Positions 39,001 to 64,000 of a stretch of DNA of 64,000 bases are shown piece after piece. The translations under genes were made by a program, and so were the position numbers. This stretch comes from Heterocephalus glaber (taxonomy: Eukaryota; Chordata; Mammalia; Rodentia; Bathyergidae): NCBI RefSeq assembly GCF_000247695.1, contig NW_004624734.1, positions 33,613,560 through 33,677,559 on the forward strand, written 5' to 3'. Within the stretch, counting starts at the first letter, position 1. Every line of letters begins with the position of its first letter. The notes under the pieces are model-generated. The model was not told the DNA's origin and searched no databases. It saw only the letters and a program-made list of their open reading frames with translations.

Positions 39001-42000
39001 GCAGTGGAGCTACTGGTGGAACTTGCTTCGCTGCAGGTGAGTGGCAGTGGGGACAGCTGTGGAGAGGCTTGGGTGGAGCGCACGTGGGGCTGGAGTGGCA
39101 CATGTTATGCGTGTACTTCATACCTAAAGTTTGGATTTCTGAAACAGTGGCTCCTGCAGTTCCCTCTGCTTTTTTGTTTTTGGTACTGGGGATTGAACTC
39201 AGGACCTTGCGCTTGCAAGGCAGGCGACAGAACCACTGAGCTAAATCTGCAGCCCCACGTCTGCTTTTTATTACTAACAAATTGTATGTGCAGTGGTATA
39301 GTTTCACTCTTCACTAGGTGAGAACAGCAACAGTCAAAACTAGATTTAAATGTAAATATAATGTTTGATCATGAAAGCATTTTCTCCCTTTGTGGCCAGT
39401 TCATTATGTAACTAGGTTATTAGGTCATTTTAAAAAACTTTTCCTGGTGTTGTTTATGTCTTCATTTAGTTGACTCAGAAGTAAACAAATTGTAATAGCA
39501 TGGAAATTGTGTTAGCTGTATGGAAGTCTCACATGATTTTTCTCTTTTCTTTAAACGTGCTGAAAAGGTGGTCTTTGGGTTCCTAAATGTTTTTTACAAG
39601 AGCTGTCTGAGTGGAGCCAAGTGAACAGGACATGATTGGGAAGACTTTGTGCTTATTGTATTAATTTGTCCTCCTACTTTAGACTTCCTTTGTTACTCTG
39701 GATGAAGCTATTAAGATAACCAACAGGCGTGTAAATGCCATCGAGCACGGTGAGTTGGAGCTGCTGGGAGGTGCCCTGGAGTCACTGCTCCCCATTTCTA
39801 CTCGCTGGACAGCTGCTAGGGCTCAGGCCCTGCACTCCTGGAAGGTGAAGGAGATGGTGCTCCGTGAACAGTGTGAGGAGAGAGCGTGTCAATAGCACTA
39901 GGAGCATAATGAAGGGAGGTCTGTGTGTATGATTTGGGGGTGACAGAGGAAAGGGTGAGTTAAAAATTGTGGACTATCTCATTTCCAGTCACTGATACAA
40001 TTAGGTTGGAAACTATTTGTCAAAAGGCTTAATGTTTTCTTTAGTTCTTTATAATGGTTGAACAGTGTTATCTTTTTGAATATGTTGAATACAGTGATAC
40101 CTTAGTTCACCAACACTTGTTTGTGAACAATTTGGTTTTCAAACAGAAGTGTTTGGCACAATTTTGTTTTTGTGTGCGAACTCTGCATTGGGTGACGAAC
40201 ACAAACATGGCCATCTTTTCCAGACTCGTGGAACGAATTAAGTTTGTGAAACGAGGTACCACTGTATTTAACTTTAAATTTTTTCCTTTAGGCTGTTCCC
40301 TTTGACTTCTAAAAATAAAATGCTCTTATTTACTTATTTATTGGTTTTTGAGACAGTCTCACTGTGTAGTTAAGACTGACCTCAAACTTGAAGTGATCCT
40401 CCTCCCCCAGCCTCCCAAGTCTGGGATTACAGGCATATGCCACCACCAAGCCTGGCAAAATAAATTTTTCTATTTGATGCATTTCTTTTCCATCTCTTTT
40501 ACTTATTTTAAAAACATGATTGGGTAATATTAAAAATTTGTTTTGCTCAAGAAACTGTTTCCCTTAGAGAAATATTTATTCAATTCTAAGGTTAAGAAAG
40601 GAGCAAAATTTGAAGGAAATTCCTCTGATTGAGGCTCTGTTAAGATTATTTGAAGTGTTTCATTTTTTAAAAATTCAGAAACATTTTTTTTTGGTGCTGG
40701 GGAATAGAACCTAGGCCCTGCTCACGGTAGGCAGGTGCTCTAACACTGAGCTATATTCCCAGCCGGAACTTCTTTGACTGCCTGCTAGTGCCAGGCCTTG
40801 CACATGGGACTATAAGCACAACAAAATGGGTAAAGTTGGCAGTTCTCACCTTCAAGAGAGTTCACATTCTAGAAGCAGACTAGGCAAATTCCATGTAAAG
40901 TAGAACCTAGTGACTCACAAAACTTACAGGATTCTCTCTGATTTTTTTAATGGATTTCTATTACACTGTGGTACAGTGTTATTTATTCATCTTTTTCAGT
41001 ATATTCAGCATTGGATCTTTTGTAGTCTAGTATGTTATCCGTGCACAGAAAGGACACTAGAAGGGCACATAGCAAAATATTTACAATAGTTACTTGTGGG
41101 TAGCTGGATTATACTTCAGTTTGTTTTTGTCCTGAAATTCTTTGTGTTAAGTGTATGTTAGCTTTATAATTAGAAAAGATAAGTAACTATTACACAAATG
41201 AAGACTGTTAATTTGAAACAAGGTGCTTTGACGTACTCACATGTCTGTTTTTTAAACTCTAGTTATTATACCTCGGATTGAACGTACCCTTGCTTACATC
41301 ATCACAGAGCTGGATGAGAGAGAGCGAGAAGAATTCTATAGGTTTGTTGAAATTTGCAGTGATCTTTTTGGTTTTTTTTGTTTTTCATATTCCAAAGGCT
41401 CAATTTGCTGAGTGACCAGTTGGCTTACATGCTTTAGAATTAGCATAGCTTGTGTATTATTCTTTTTTTTTTAATTTAATTTTATTGGTACGTTTTAGAT
41501 ATACAATATAATGACATTCATCATTGGAAATTTGCACCATTACATAATCTCTCTTGGTTCTTATTTTTCCCCCTTCCCCTGCCCTCCCTTCAACCCCTCC
41601 ATCCCTCCCTATTTACAAAGACTTTGTTTCCATTTTTTTCATTTTCTCATATTCCATTCCCTTCTTTCCTTTCCCCTACCCCTCCCACTTCCCCTTCCCC
41701 TTTGCCCCTTTTCTTCCTATTTCACTTGTGTATTATTCTGATAACTGGAAGTAAGAATAATGCTGTAGTTTCCTCCTACCGGCAGATCTGGTTTTTCATA
41801 GTTTCAGTACTTACGGTCAACTGCAATCTGAAAATATTAAATGGGAGATTTGGGAAATGCTAAGTTCTCAGTTGCATGCTGTTCTGAGTAGCAGCCGGGT
41901 CCTGCTCCATCGGGGGGCGGGGGGGGGGATTGTCCTTCTCTGCAGCTGTCTGCACTATATGTGCCACCCTGCTGCCAGCCACTTGGTTGCTGTCTTACTT

Positions 42001-43291
42001 CTCACACCAACCATCAACTGTTGCAGTGCTTGTTAATGTAACCTTCATGTTATGTAATGACAGCACTGCTGCACCAGTTGGTTTAACCTACAGATGTAAA
42101 ACTTGCAGATGCAGAGTATCTAGGAAAAAGCACAGTATATGCAGGATTCGGTGTCAGACCTCCCCTCCAGGTCAGAGTAGATTCCCTGCTGGTAGCAGGA
42201 TGACTGTATTGCCAAAGACCATGGAGACTGTTCAGGTTTAGATTGCTGTTTCCTGCATAAAAACTGGAATTAACCAGCAACAGGAGATGGTATAAAGTAT
42301 TTGAGCATTATCAAATAGTATAGATCGTGTCATTAGAGAATTAGCACAGTATTTGGAGAGAAATGATGTGCGTGCATGAATTGGTTGTGAAGATTTAGTC
42401 AGTCAGGATAAATCACTTGTGTACGGAACTCATTATACCTGGTTCAGAGAGTGGGTCAGGGTAGGTGAAATCAGGAGTATTTAGGGAAAACTTGTTCGTC
42501 TTTGACCTTGTGTAGCATGAGTATGATGTCAAATCTTAATAATCAAAGGTTAGTTTCTATCTTTCAATGATGTTCAGAGTTGTGGTTACCCAAATTTTAA
42601 TAAAAGAATGCTTAAACTCTGTTCCATTAGGAATGGATTTCCTGTTTATCTATTTATTGATTTTTTTTTTTTTTGAGACAGGGTCTATGTTAGCTCACGC
42701 TGGACTTGAACTATGTAGCCCAGGCTGGCCTTGATCTTGCAGCAATCCTGCCTCAGCCTCCTGAGTGCTGGGATTATAGGCGTGTACCATCATGCTGAGC
42801 TAAATTTATTTAAACCTGGATGGGGGCCTATCTTTTTTTTTTTCATTTGGCTTTTTTGAAACAGGTTCTCACTATGTAGCTCAGATTGGCCTTGAACAGT
42901 GTAGCCCAGGCTGCCTTGAATTTGAAATGATCCTCCTACCTCAGCCTCCAAGTGCTGGGCTTTTATAGGGTTGTGCCACCATTCCCAGCTCAAATGTTTT
43001 TTAAAAAAATGAGTTATAAATTAAATTGAAATGGGAGTATCAGTTTTTGTTCTAGTTGTACATGTTCATTGTTGTCCTTGTAAAACTCAGAAAAAGCAAA
43101 TCTACTTAGTACTGAAATGGCTTTCAGAAAATTTCCCTCAATCCTATAGGTTAAAGAAGATACAGGAGAAGAAAAAGATTCTCAAGGAAAAATCTGAGAA
43201 GGACTTGAAGCAACGGATGGCAGCTGGTGAGGTGATGGAGCCTGCTAACCTTCTAGCAGAGGAGAAGGACGAAGATCTTCTGTTTGAATAG
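27445..43291 (+). CDS. ATP6V1D: V-type proton ATPase subunit D (complete CDS)
   Basis: Subunit D is the central-stalk rotor shaft of the V1 sector of the vacuolar H+-ATPase. It couples ATP hydrolysis by A3B3 to proton pumping in lysosomes, endosomes and some plasma membranes. Nine coding exons: 27445-27485, 32513-32630, 36288-36367, 38085-38152, 38509-38553, 38933-39036, 39683-39749, 41263-41341, 43150-43291. They sum to 744 nt, 247 codons plus stop, equal to the human protein. It starts [20 protein letters not shown] and ends [19 protein letters not shown]. The long N- and C-terminal helices that form the coiled-coil shaft are intact. Small differences from remembered human sequence are in the last exon ([12 protein letters not shown] versus DLEQRRAAGEVL). 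All splice sites are GT/AG. Confidence 0.98.
30013..30046. repeat. 34-nt poly(A) tail of a B1
   Basis: An uninterrupted A run ends the B1 at 29880. An ID-like SINE starts immediately after it. Confidence 0.95.
32112..32145 (-). pseudogene. U2 snRNA 5' fragment, retroposed
   Basis: The minus strand begins ATCGCTTATCAGCC and continues through GGCTAAGATCAAGTGT. This matches the first 34 nt of U2 snRNA with about three mismatches and stops where U2 reaches its branch-site recognition region. The word gggtagattatttt lies directly on both sides (32098-32111 and 32146-32159), which is a target-site duplication. There is no A tail beyond the target itself. It is not a functional snRNA. Confidence 0.93.
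32513..32630 (+). CDS. ATP6V1D: ATP6V1D coding exon 2, N-terminal helix
   Basis: Residues 14-53, [20 protein letters not shown] through [11 protein letters not shown]. The acceptor is ttctgcag and the donor gtggga. It forms the N-terminal strand of the rotor coiled coil. Confidence 0.97.
32631..36287. other. ATP6V1D intron 2, SINE-dense with old L1
   Basis: An ID lies at about 32728-32800 (-), a (TG)n at 33018-33054 and an L2 relic at about 33205-33285. B1s: about 33285-33405 (-), 34110-34195 (-), 34215-34325 (+), 34360-34470 (-), 34730-34860 (+), 35010-35120 (-), 35125-35225 (-) and 35415-35555 (-). IDs lie at about 34025-34080 (-) and 36000-36066 (-). Old L1 relics read on the minus strand lie at about 33480-33900, 34470-34700 and 35240-35400. 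An ID-like SINE occupies 35700-35783 (+), with aaaatgattga on both sides. Confidence 0.65.
33018..33054. repeat. (TG)n microsatellite
   Basis: About 18 uninterrupted TG units, followed by imperfect TG/CG units to about 33072. Confidence 0.95.
36288..36367 (+). CDS. ATP6V1D: ATP6V1D coding exon 3
   Basis: Residues 54-80, [20 protein letters not shown] then FTAGDF, with the acceptor ttttccag and donor gtaaaa. Confidence 0.97.
36368..38084. other. ATP6V1D intron 3
   Basis: An ID lies at about 37262-37340 (-) and a B1 at about 37355-37465 (-). Nothing else was recognised; 36480-36780 is AT-rich and may be an old LINE relic. Confidence 0.5.
38085..38152 (+). CDS. ATP6V1D: ATP6V1D coding exon 4
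   Basis: Residues 80-103, [20 protein letters not shown] then NVAG. The acceptor ttttacag has a strong polypyrimidine tract; the donor is gtaact. Confidence 0.97.
38509..38553 (+). CDS. ATP6V1D: ATP6V1D coding exon 5 (45 nt)
   Basis: A small exon encoding [14 protein letters not shown] (residues 103-118). It joins in frame on both sides through split Gly and Ser codons. Confidence 0.97.
38933..39036 (+). CDS. ATP6V1D: ATP6V1D coding exon 6
   Basis: Residues 118-152, [20 protein letters not shown] then [14 protein letters not shown]. The acceptor is tctttcag and the donor gtgagt. Confidence 0.97.
39683..39749 (+). CDS. ATP6V1D: ATP6V1D coding exon 7
   Basis: Residues 153-175, [20 protein letters not shown] then EH. 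The donor gtgagt splits a Val codon. Confidence 0.97.
39750..41262. other. ATP6V1D intron 7
   Basis: A TA-flanked MITE occupies 40092-40264, a B1 about 40345-40460 (-) and an ID about 40690-40765 (-). The stretch 40900-41220 may be an old LINE or MER relic; I cannot place it. Confidence 0.6.
40092..40264. mobile_element. pogo/Tigger-like MITE, copy 2
   Basis: TA|CAGTGATACCTTAGTTCAC at the left and GTTTGTGAAACGAGGTACCACTG|TA at the right form matching terminal inverted repeats with TA on both sides. It is 173 bp and shares its interior with the element at 17845-18040. Confidence 0.82.
41263..41341 (+). CDS. ATP6V1D: ATP6V1D coding exon 8, C-terminal helix
   Basis: Residues 175-201, [20 protein letters not shown] then REEFY. 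It begins the C-terminal strand of the rotor coiled coil. Donor gtttgt is a weaker match to consensus than the others. Confidence 0.96.
41463..41725 (-). mobile_element. L1 3' end with polypurine tract
   Basis: Poly(T) at 41463-41472 with aatttaattttatt marks a minus-strand L1 tail. It is followed by a pyrimidine-only stretch (about 41564-41718) that on the minus strand is a G-rich polypurine tract, as in mammalian L1 3'UTRs. Confidence 0.65.
41795..42212. mobile_element. Tigger-family DNA transposon relic
   Basis: It contains the diverged landmarks ggtcaactgcaatctgaaaatattaaatgg, gttctgagtagc and agtatatgcaggattcggtgtc, and ends aggatgactgta. These fit the order of a non-autonomous Tigger/MER-type element remembered from human repeats. 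The open frame of 103 codons inside it (41930-42241) is not coding. Confidence 0.6.
43150..43291 (+). CDS. ATP6V1D: ATP6V1D last coding exon
   Basis: Residues 201-247, [20 protein letters not shown] through [10 protein letters not shown], stop TAG at 43289-43291. The acceptor is cctatag. Confidence 0.97.
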
Positions 43292-44025
43292 TCTTTTCTG
43301 TTCTGCTGCTTTCGGAAACCCAGCATGGCTCCATTTAAATTCAGTGTGTAGGTTTGGTATGTGTGGGTATTTGTATTTTGGCCTAAGAATTTCACCAATT
43401 GTAAAATTTACCTGGATGTCTGATTTATGGGATTACTTTTGCAGAATCATGACTCAGCAACCATTTATCATAGGCAAATGAGATTTGTAAAGTTGCTCCA
43501 TGCTCGCAGGCTTTACTTGCTGGAGTGTCACATGGCTATTTATATCTGTGTCACATGTGACCCATTTACCAAGCATTTTAAGAAGTACCCTTTAGGAAAC
43601 ATTAGTGGTCTCAGGTCAGCTGCTGTGAAGACCTGCGTTCCTACCCCACTTGGAAATCTTGGCACATATTTGAGATGCCACAGCCACCTGTGTCGCCATG
43701 GTACATCTCAAGCTTTGTGAAAATCTGCACTTTTTTTTCCCTTGCATGACATCTGTCCTGTCTTGGGAGCAGTTTTGCCAATTTAAATATGACTGTTATA
43801 CACAGAGTAAAATGATTGAAAATATTTTGTTCTTTTTATTATTCATTTACTGAGAGTAATAGTCATGTTTTACACTTAGATCAGTGACCATATTGCCATC
43901 CACAGATTTCTCTGTAGACCCCTCGTGAGTAGCCTTTTTTATTCCATTTATTAAGGTTTATTAAAAGGCTTACTTTTTAGACAACTGCATTTAGGTACTA
44001 ATAAATGATTGCCAGTGAGTTAAGA
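43292..44025 (+). other. ATP6V1D: ATP6V1D 3'UTR with poly(A) signal
   Basis: Unique sequence without SINEs from the stop to AATAAA at 44000-44005. The cleavage site about 15-20 nt later is inferred; a longer form is possible. Confidence 0.65.
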
Positions 44026-46180
44026 GGGCTTCATGCTTCGTAGTCTGAAAATACTAATTTTATGTGGTATCTTTTTACTGTAAGTAGTAATAACCTGCTT
44101 TCATGTATGAAGACAAGGCACTTGAGTGGCTGTATCAGACAGTGACTGAGGTTTTAGAGCTGTTTCATGATTACGCAGCCTTCTTTTTTTTAAAGAAACA
44201 GGGTATTGCTGTATAGTTCAAGCTGGCCTGGAATTCACTATGTAGCTCAGGCTGCCTTAGCTTCCTGAGTGCTGGAATTACAGGTGTGTGTCATGAAGCC
44301 TGTTTTTGTTTTAAACTCAGCCTCTCTTGCCAGCAGTTCTGGTATTTGGGGCATGACTGGCCATGGAATTGCTCTTAGTTATGGGACACCAGCCTTGTTT
44401 TTAATCAACTAATAGCATAGTCTAGGCTTTTTAAAGTACTAATGAGTTTTAACACTTGCTGTAAAGTGACAGGTCTTAGTTTTGTCCAAGGCACTATTTA
44501 TTGTATTTTCTCATCTCATCACAATAACTACAAATATACAAATTTTATTCCTCATCTCCTGGAGGAAAAATTTGAGGCACAGGGGGCTTAAGTAATTGTT
44601 AGTAGGTTAAAAAGCTAGAGAATGGTGAATCCAGGGTTTAAAGTAGTCTACCTTCAGTTCCACACCCTGAACTTTCATCCTTCATTTAAAAACTACAGTA
44701 TTGAAAGCTAGGATGGGGGGTCTGTCCTGGAGGAGGTGATCTGTAGTTAACCTATTGTTGCTCACAGAATAAAACCTCAGATTTCAGTAGTGATTGGAAA
44801 ATTAGTAACTGAATTTACCAGTATTTTAAAAATAGGTAACATAAGATGTTTTAACATTTTCCAACACCCTGGTGAGAAGCAAATTCTACCATTTCCATTT
44901 TGTAGAGAAGGAAAGTAAGGCTTAAATAAGGTAAAATAGCATAGCTCAAATTACGAATCAAGTGGATCTTGATTTCAGAGGGTTGGTCCTTAAACATTAT
45001 GAATTGCTTTTCTAGGAGGCAAAAATTTAATCTGAAGGCAGGGGTAGAGAGCCATATTAGTGTTTTTTTTTCTCATGTAGTAAATAAAGCATCCACCTTA
45101 AAGCACTGACTCGAGAAATCTAGATTCCTTCTGTGGTTTCTTAAAGTGCTGGGATTTATTTATTGGTGTGGGTTAAACTGTCTATAAAACTGAAGATTGG
45201 GCTGGGGATTTAGCTCAGTGGTTCCGCTGCCTGCCTCACAAGTGCAAGGACCCGAGTTCGATCCCTGGTACCAAACAAACAAAACCCTGAAGATTATTTT
45301 AAGATCTGGTGTTTGTTAAAAAGAAATTAGTATGCTGGGTTGATGGAACACACCTGTAATACCACACTTGGGAGGCTAAGACAGAGGGATCATGAGTTCG
45401 AGGCCAGCCTGGACTTCATAGTGAAGCCCTGTCTCAAAACAAATACAAAAACAAAACAGTGGACAGAGAATTTGTTGTGTGGAGTTGGAGTGATGTGATC
45501 CACAGGCGATGGGGATAGGTCAGGAACAGAAAGCTAGATTGGGGTTATAGGCGTCTGGGTACATATTAAACTTGTTGGTATATGAATGATTTGTATCCTT
45601 TGAAAGACAGAGTAGAAAAAAAGGGGAGAGCGTCTACTGTGTTTTTGCCTTGCCATAGGTCTAGCAATGTAGCCAGCTGACTATGGATGCAAACCTCTGA
45701 AAATACCTTCCCTCCTTTGGCGGGAGGGAGGGGGTGGGACAGTATGCACGTATTTGCCAACAGTGCACATCGTGTTCTGTTTCTCAAATCCCTGGGTCAC
45801 TTAAGTCTGCTTGAGTACAGTATTAGATCTCTCCTTCCCCTGCAGACTCATGCTTTGTACTAGCAGTTTGACATTTAGGGAACAGGACCTACCTATTTCT
45901 GTGACAACACATACTCCCTCCCTCACAGCAAACAGCAGGTTAACGTGTAATTTGTTCCAGCCAAAGATTCCAGTGGTCTCTGGCAAACACTTGGGAGAGC
46001 AGTCATTTTATGTGTGGGAATCCTGAATGGCAATGGACTAAAAACAACAAGAGAAAAGTACTCAGTGGCTTTTATGTGAAATATAATTTTTAAATTTTTG
46101 CAATACAGTGTGCAGTATGACATTTCAAAATAAAGAGTGTAGATACAGGATAAGAGTACAAATGGGGATTAACAACAGAT
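44026..46180. other. Convergent gap between ATP6V1D and MPP5
   Basis: B1 at about 44195-44310 (-), MIR relics at about 44500-44680 and 44850-44980, ID-like SINE at 45199-45286 (+) flanked by ctgaagatt on both sides, B1 at about 45345-45445 (+). No gene is evident. Confidence 0.65.
45199..45286 (+). mobile_element. ID-like SINE, near-consensus
   Basis: The body from gggctggggatttagctcag to gttcgatccctggtacc is flanked by ctgaagatt (45190-45198 and 45287-45295). Confidence 0.88.
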
Positions 46181-48845
46181 GCCAGAATGGTTACCTTTAT
46201 TAAGGCTAAATCCCTGGTTAATATTTTCCACACACATTCATAAAATTACATTCAAATCATTCCTTATCAATACTTATTCCTTAGGGCATGAGAAAAGGTA
46301 AAAAAATCCAGACATTAATTTTCATAGAAAGCAAATCTGGATTAATCTAAATACTATATTCTTCCATTTGTTCTGACTCATGAAAATTTAGGAAATGAAG
46401 ATACTTCCTTATTTAGATTTCTTAAGTACATTTCATCAACTTGTAATAAGTGGTTCAGGCCTTCCTGACACTGCAGTTTCCAGGTAGAACTGCTGAGGGA
46501 CAGGAAGTAGAACTGGCCAGAGAAGTTGTACAGCTAGGTGTATAGCAAGGCTTTTTCCCATTGTAGAAGTCAACACAACTCAAGTTTTCACTTTCTTTAG
46601 GGATTGCTGAACATAAGCACATTTGTATCGGTAGGATTTAGAACAGACTGAGACATAAACATTTCTATCCTTCAACCACTGTGAATGAGGAAGGAGAGAA
46701 CTTCTGGGCTTCAGTGACCCTGAAAATATATTACCTTACAGTTCCTAGAAGTGGCATCATGGCATGTGTCTTGTATAGGATGTCTATGAAAGCCACGTGC
46801 CTAAGTCTTTATAGGACATAGCCCTACCGGCGGCCCTAAGTTGGCAGGTGGCACAATAGCCACTCACTGACACTAAAACCTCGCGTGAACCTAACATAAA
46901 CTGTAAGTATTGAAAATACTTATCAGTTACAATATACAGGTCACAAAACTCCACTGTCAACCACAGACTGCCTTTCATTCCTGAGAAAGTAAACTGTAGA
47001 AAACTGAAAAGATTAAGTGCTAAGTATATTCCTCAGTTCTCAAATCTGAAAATGGGTGTGATCTTTGTATTTTCCTGCTACAAGCTGGAGTGTTTCAGAC
47101 CTGAGGAGAGGGTAGGCACAGCATCCCTTTCCTCGACCCACAAATGTTACTTTTCTTCCTAAGGAACATTATCTTGAAAATATTTCCAAATAAGACATAC
47201 TCCCCATCAACTAAAAGAGGCCATGCAAATTTGAACAGAAAAGGCAACACACAAACTGATTACATTTGTTCCAATAAAATTATGTAGAAGAGAAAAAACT
47301 ACTATATACATGATAGTGAGACTACCTCATTAATAACAATTGCTTGTGTTAAATTAAGTGATAAGTCAGTATTATTCCAGTGTTTAGCTTTGGGAACAGG
47401 AAATGTAGCTAAAGTCATCATAAAAATAAAAAGGCATTCATATTTGAGGTTGTCACACATCCTACTGTCCTTAAAGGCCTGAAAGATGACAAATTAACTT
47501 TCCATGCCAATTACAATTTTAAAGCTATGGCTATAGAGACAGTATAAAAATCATGTTAGCTTAAAAGCTGTTGCATTCTGGTCATAAAGCAGATCTTGTT
47601 AGGAGAAAAACTTGTTTCTATATGCCTAATAACTTTTTCCTCCAATTCCTTTTCCTAAAATGTTCAAATGACTTTCAGGTCATCCTTTCCTTCTGATCTC
47701 AAAGTCAGTTGTCATGCTGTTCCCCTAGTGTGTGCGTGTGTGTGCGTGTGTGTGTGTGTGTGTGTAATTTTATTCCAATGCTGAACAAGTATTATCAATG
47801 ATCATTGATCTATTAAATATTAGTATACAGTACAGCAGCTATATTCATCAACATAATTCCAGTTATTTACAGATGTAGCACAGTTAGACAAATACTGTGC
47901 TCATATGTAAAAATGCAAAAACTGTGAAATGTGTTATGTCCTCCCAAGTACATAAAAAACTATTTGCATTATGAAGAAACACTGTACCTTATACATTCTG
48001 TTGTACTCTTCAGATCAGAGAAAGGAAGCAAGGCTATCAAATCACTTGCAAAAATTTCACAAAATTGTAACTTTAAAAAGATCAGCATATTTTGTATACT
48101 TTTAACTACATTAGAGTCTGCTGAGTATGTGGTCTGATCCACAAAGCTGAAGTTAAAAAAAACCTGAGACTTCTAATGGAATTTTTGTTTTTAGAGTTAG
48201 AAGACATCCAGATGAATTCAAGGCTTAACAAGTAGCTCAAACCAAAGTGGCAACATTTTTCTTCTTTTTTTCAGAAAGTTCTTGTTTTTGGTACTGGGGA
48301 TCAAACTTGGGACCTTGCAGCACCACTGAGCTAAATCCCCGGCCCTCAGAAAGTACTTCTGATGGGTAAACCAGTCTCTTAAGCAACTGCTGTTTTGCCC
48401 AGTGCACAGAAGCACAGTTCCCCCAAATATTCCCAAGAAGTCATTTAAGTTAATGTTAAATAATGTCAATATTTGTAACTATGTGAGCCATGGATTACTG
48501 CGTATATACATACAAATTTTTCACAGAAGTATGACCAAGCAGAAAAGATGTAGTTAGGTGATTAATAAAGTTTTAACAGGATAAAATGGAACTGCTGTTG
48601 AAAGCTTCCATTTTAAAATCACCAAAGGAGGCAAGAGTCCCTAAAGCCATGTGTAGAGCATAAAGAATGCTGTGCACAAATTGCCTATGGGGACTTTCTT
48701 TTCACAAGTTTAAGAGATCTAATAACAGGTCTGTATCTTATCCTGCCGCCTCCCACCTTATCTTCCATCTTGCAGAAGTATCGGCCACCTTCATATTGGC
48801 AGTTTGCCATAACAAGTCTACTACTGCCACAGAATGACTGTTCCT
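46180..48845 (-). other. MPP5: MPP5/PALS1 3'UTR
   Basis: A mostly unique AT-rich stretch runs on the minus strand from the stop at 48846 to a candidate AATAAA (complement at 46196-46201). That gives a 3'UTR of about 2.6 kb, in line with the long human UTR. It contains a (TG)n near 47729-47765 and one ID-like SINE (-) at about 48285-48345. The cleavage site is inferred. Confidence 0.55.
47729..47765. repeat. (TG)n microsatellite in the MPP5 3'UTR
   Basis: Interrupted TG/CG dinucleotides. On the MPP5 transcript strand they read as (CA)n. Confidence 0.85.
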
Positions 48846-63907
<15,062 letters not shown>

Positions 63908-63962
63908 CTTAAGTGCAAAAAGAAAAAGGTCAAAATATTTAAAACAAAAGGATAAAGTGTTT

Positions 63963-64000
63963 TCTTTTGGTACTGGGGACCAAACCCAGGACTTTGCACT
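63963..64000 (-). mobile_element. ID-like SINE cut by the window edge
   Basis: ttggtactggggaccaaacccaggactttgcact is the reverse complement of the 3' half of the ID-like SINE family seen throughout the window. Confidence 0.8.

Larger units (their letters stand above)
38154..39682. other. ATP6V1D introns 4-6
   Basis: The introns at 38153-38508 and 38554-38932 appear repeat-free. The intron at 39037-39682 holds one ID-like SINE on the minus strand at about 39178-39256. Confidence 0.6.
41342..43149. other. ATP6V1D intron 8 with L1 3' end, Tigger relic and B1s
   Basis: A minus-strand L1 3' end lies at about 41463-41725, a Tigger-like DNA transposon at about 41795-42212, and B1s at about 42675-42800 (-) and 42850-42990 (-). 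Sequence from 42220 to 42660 is not recognised. Confidence 0.6.

Noticed and set aside
41930..42241. 103-codon cysteine-rich open frame
   Set aside because: It falls in a Tigger-like DNA transposon relic; no coding support.

Overview
The window is mammalian nuclear DNA from a rodent. It carries four intron-containing genes whose exons encode proteins very close to human PLEK2, EIF2S1, ATP6V1D and MPP5/PALS1. This is the same gene order as human 14q23.3, read in the opposite direction. The repeats are dominated by B1 (7SL-derived) SINEs and by tRNA-derived ID and ID-like SINEs. No B2 or B4 elements were recognised, so a non-muroid rodent is suggested; a castorimorph such as a beaver is possible, but this is a weak inference.

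Layout. Positions 1-7.55 kb (+): the last five coding exons and 3' end of PLEK2, starting at the DEP domain. 22.3-8.2 kb (-): all seven coding exons of EIF2S1 (eIF2 alpha), an intact 315-codon frame whose 3' end converges on PLEK2. 26.4-27.4 kb: a GC-rich shared promoter between EIF2S1 (leftward) and ATP6V1D (rightward). 27.4-44.0 kb (+): all nine coding exons of ATP6V1D (V-ATPase subunit D), an intact 247-codon frame. 64.0-46.2 kb (-): the last six coding exons and 3'UTR of MPP5/PALS1, converging on ATP6V1D. All exon joins listed keep frame and use GT/AG.

Between the exons lie introns packed with SINEs, several L1 fragments (some nested), MIR/L2 relics, a MaLR-type solo LTR, pogo/Tigger-like DNA transposons and simple repeats. 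RNA-derived insertions stand out. They are a near full-length processed pseudogene of EIF2S3 (eIF2 gamma) with poly(A) and an 11-bp target duplication inside an MPP5 intron; a 34-nt piece of U2 snRNA with a target duplication of about 14 bp inside an ATP6V1D intron; a U6 pseudogene joined to a B1; and an unidentified coding-like retro-fragment next to an MPP5 exon.

The genes are housekeeping or epithelial genes with unrelated jobs: membrane and actin signalling (PLEK2), translation initiation and the stress response (EIF2S1), proton pumping (ATP6V1D) and cell polarity (MPP5). Only the EIF2S1/ATP6V1D pair appears to share a control region. I found no sign of a new gene system. The notable content is the retroposition and transposon record.
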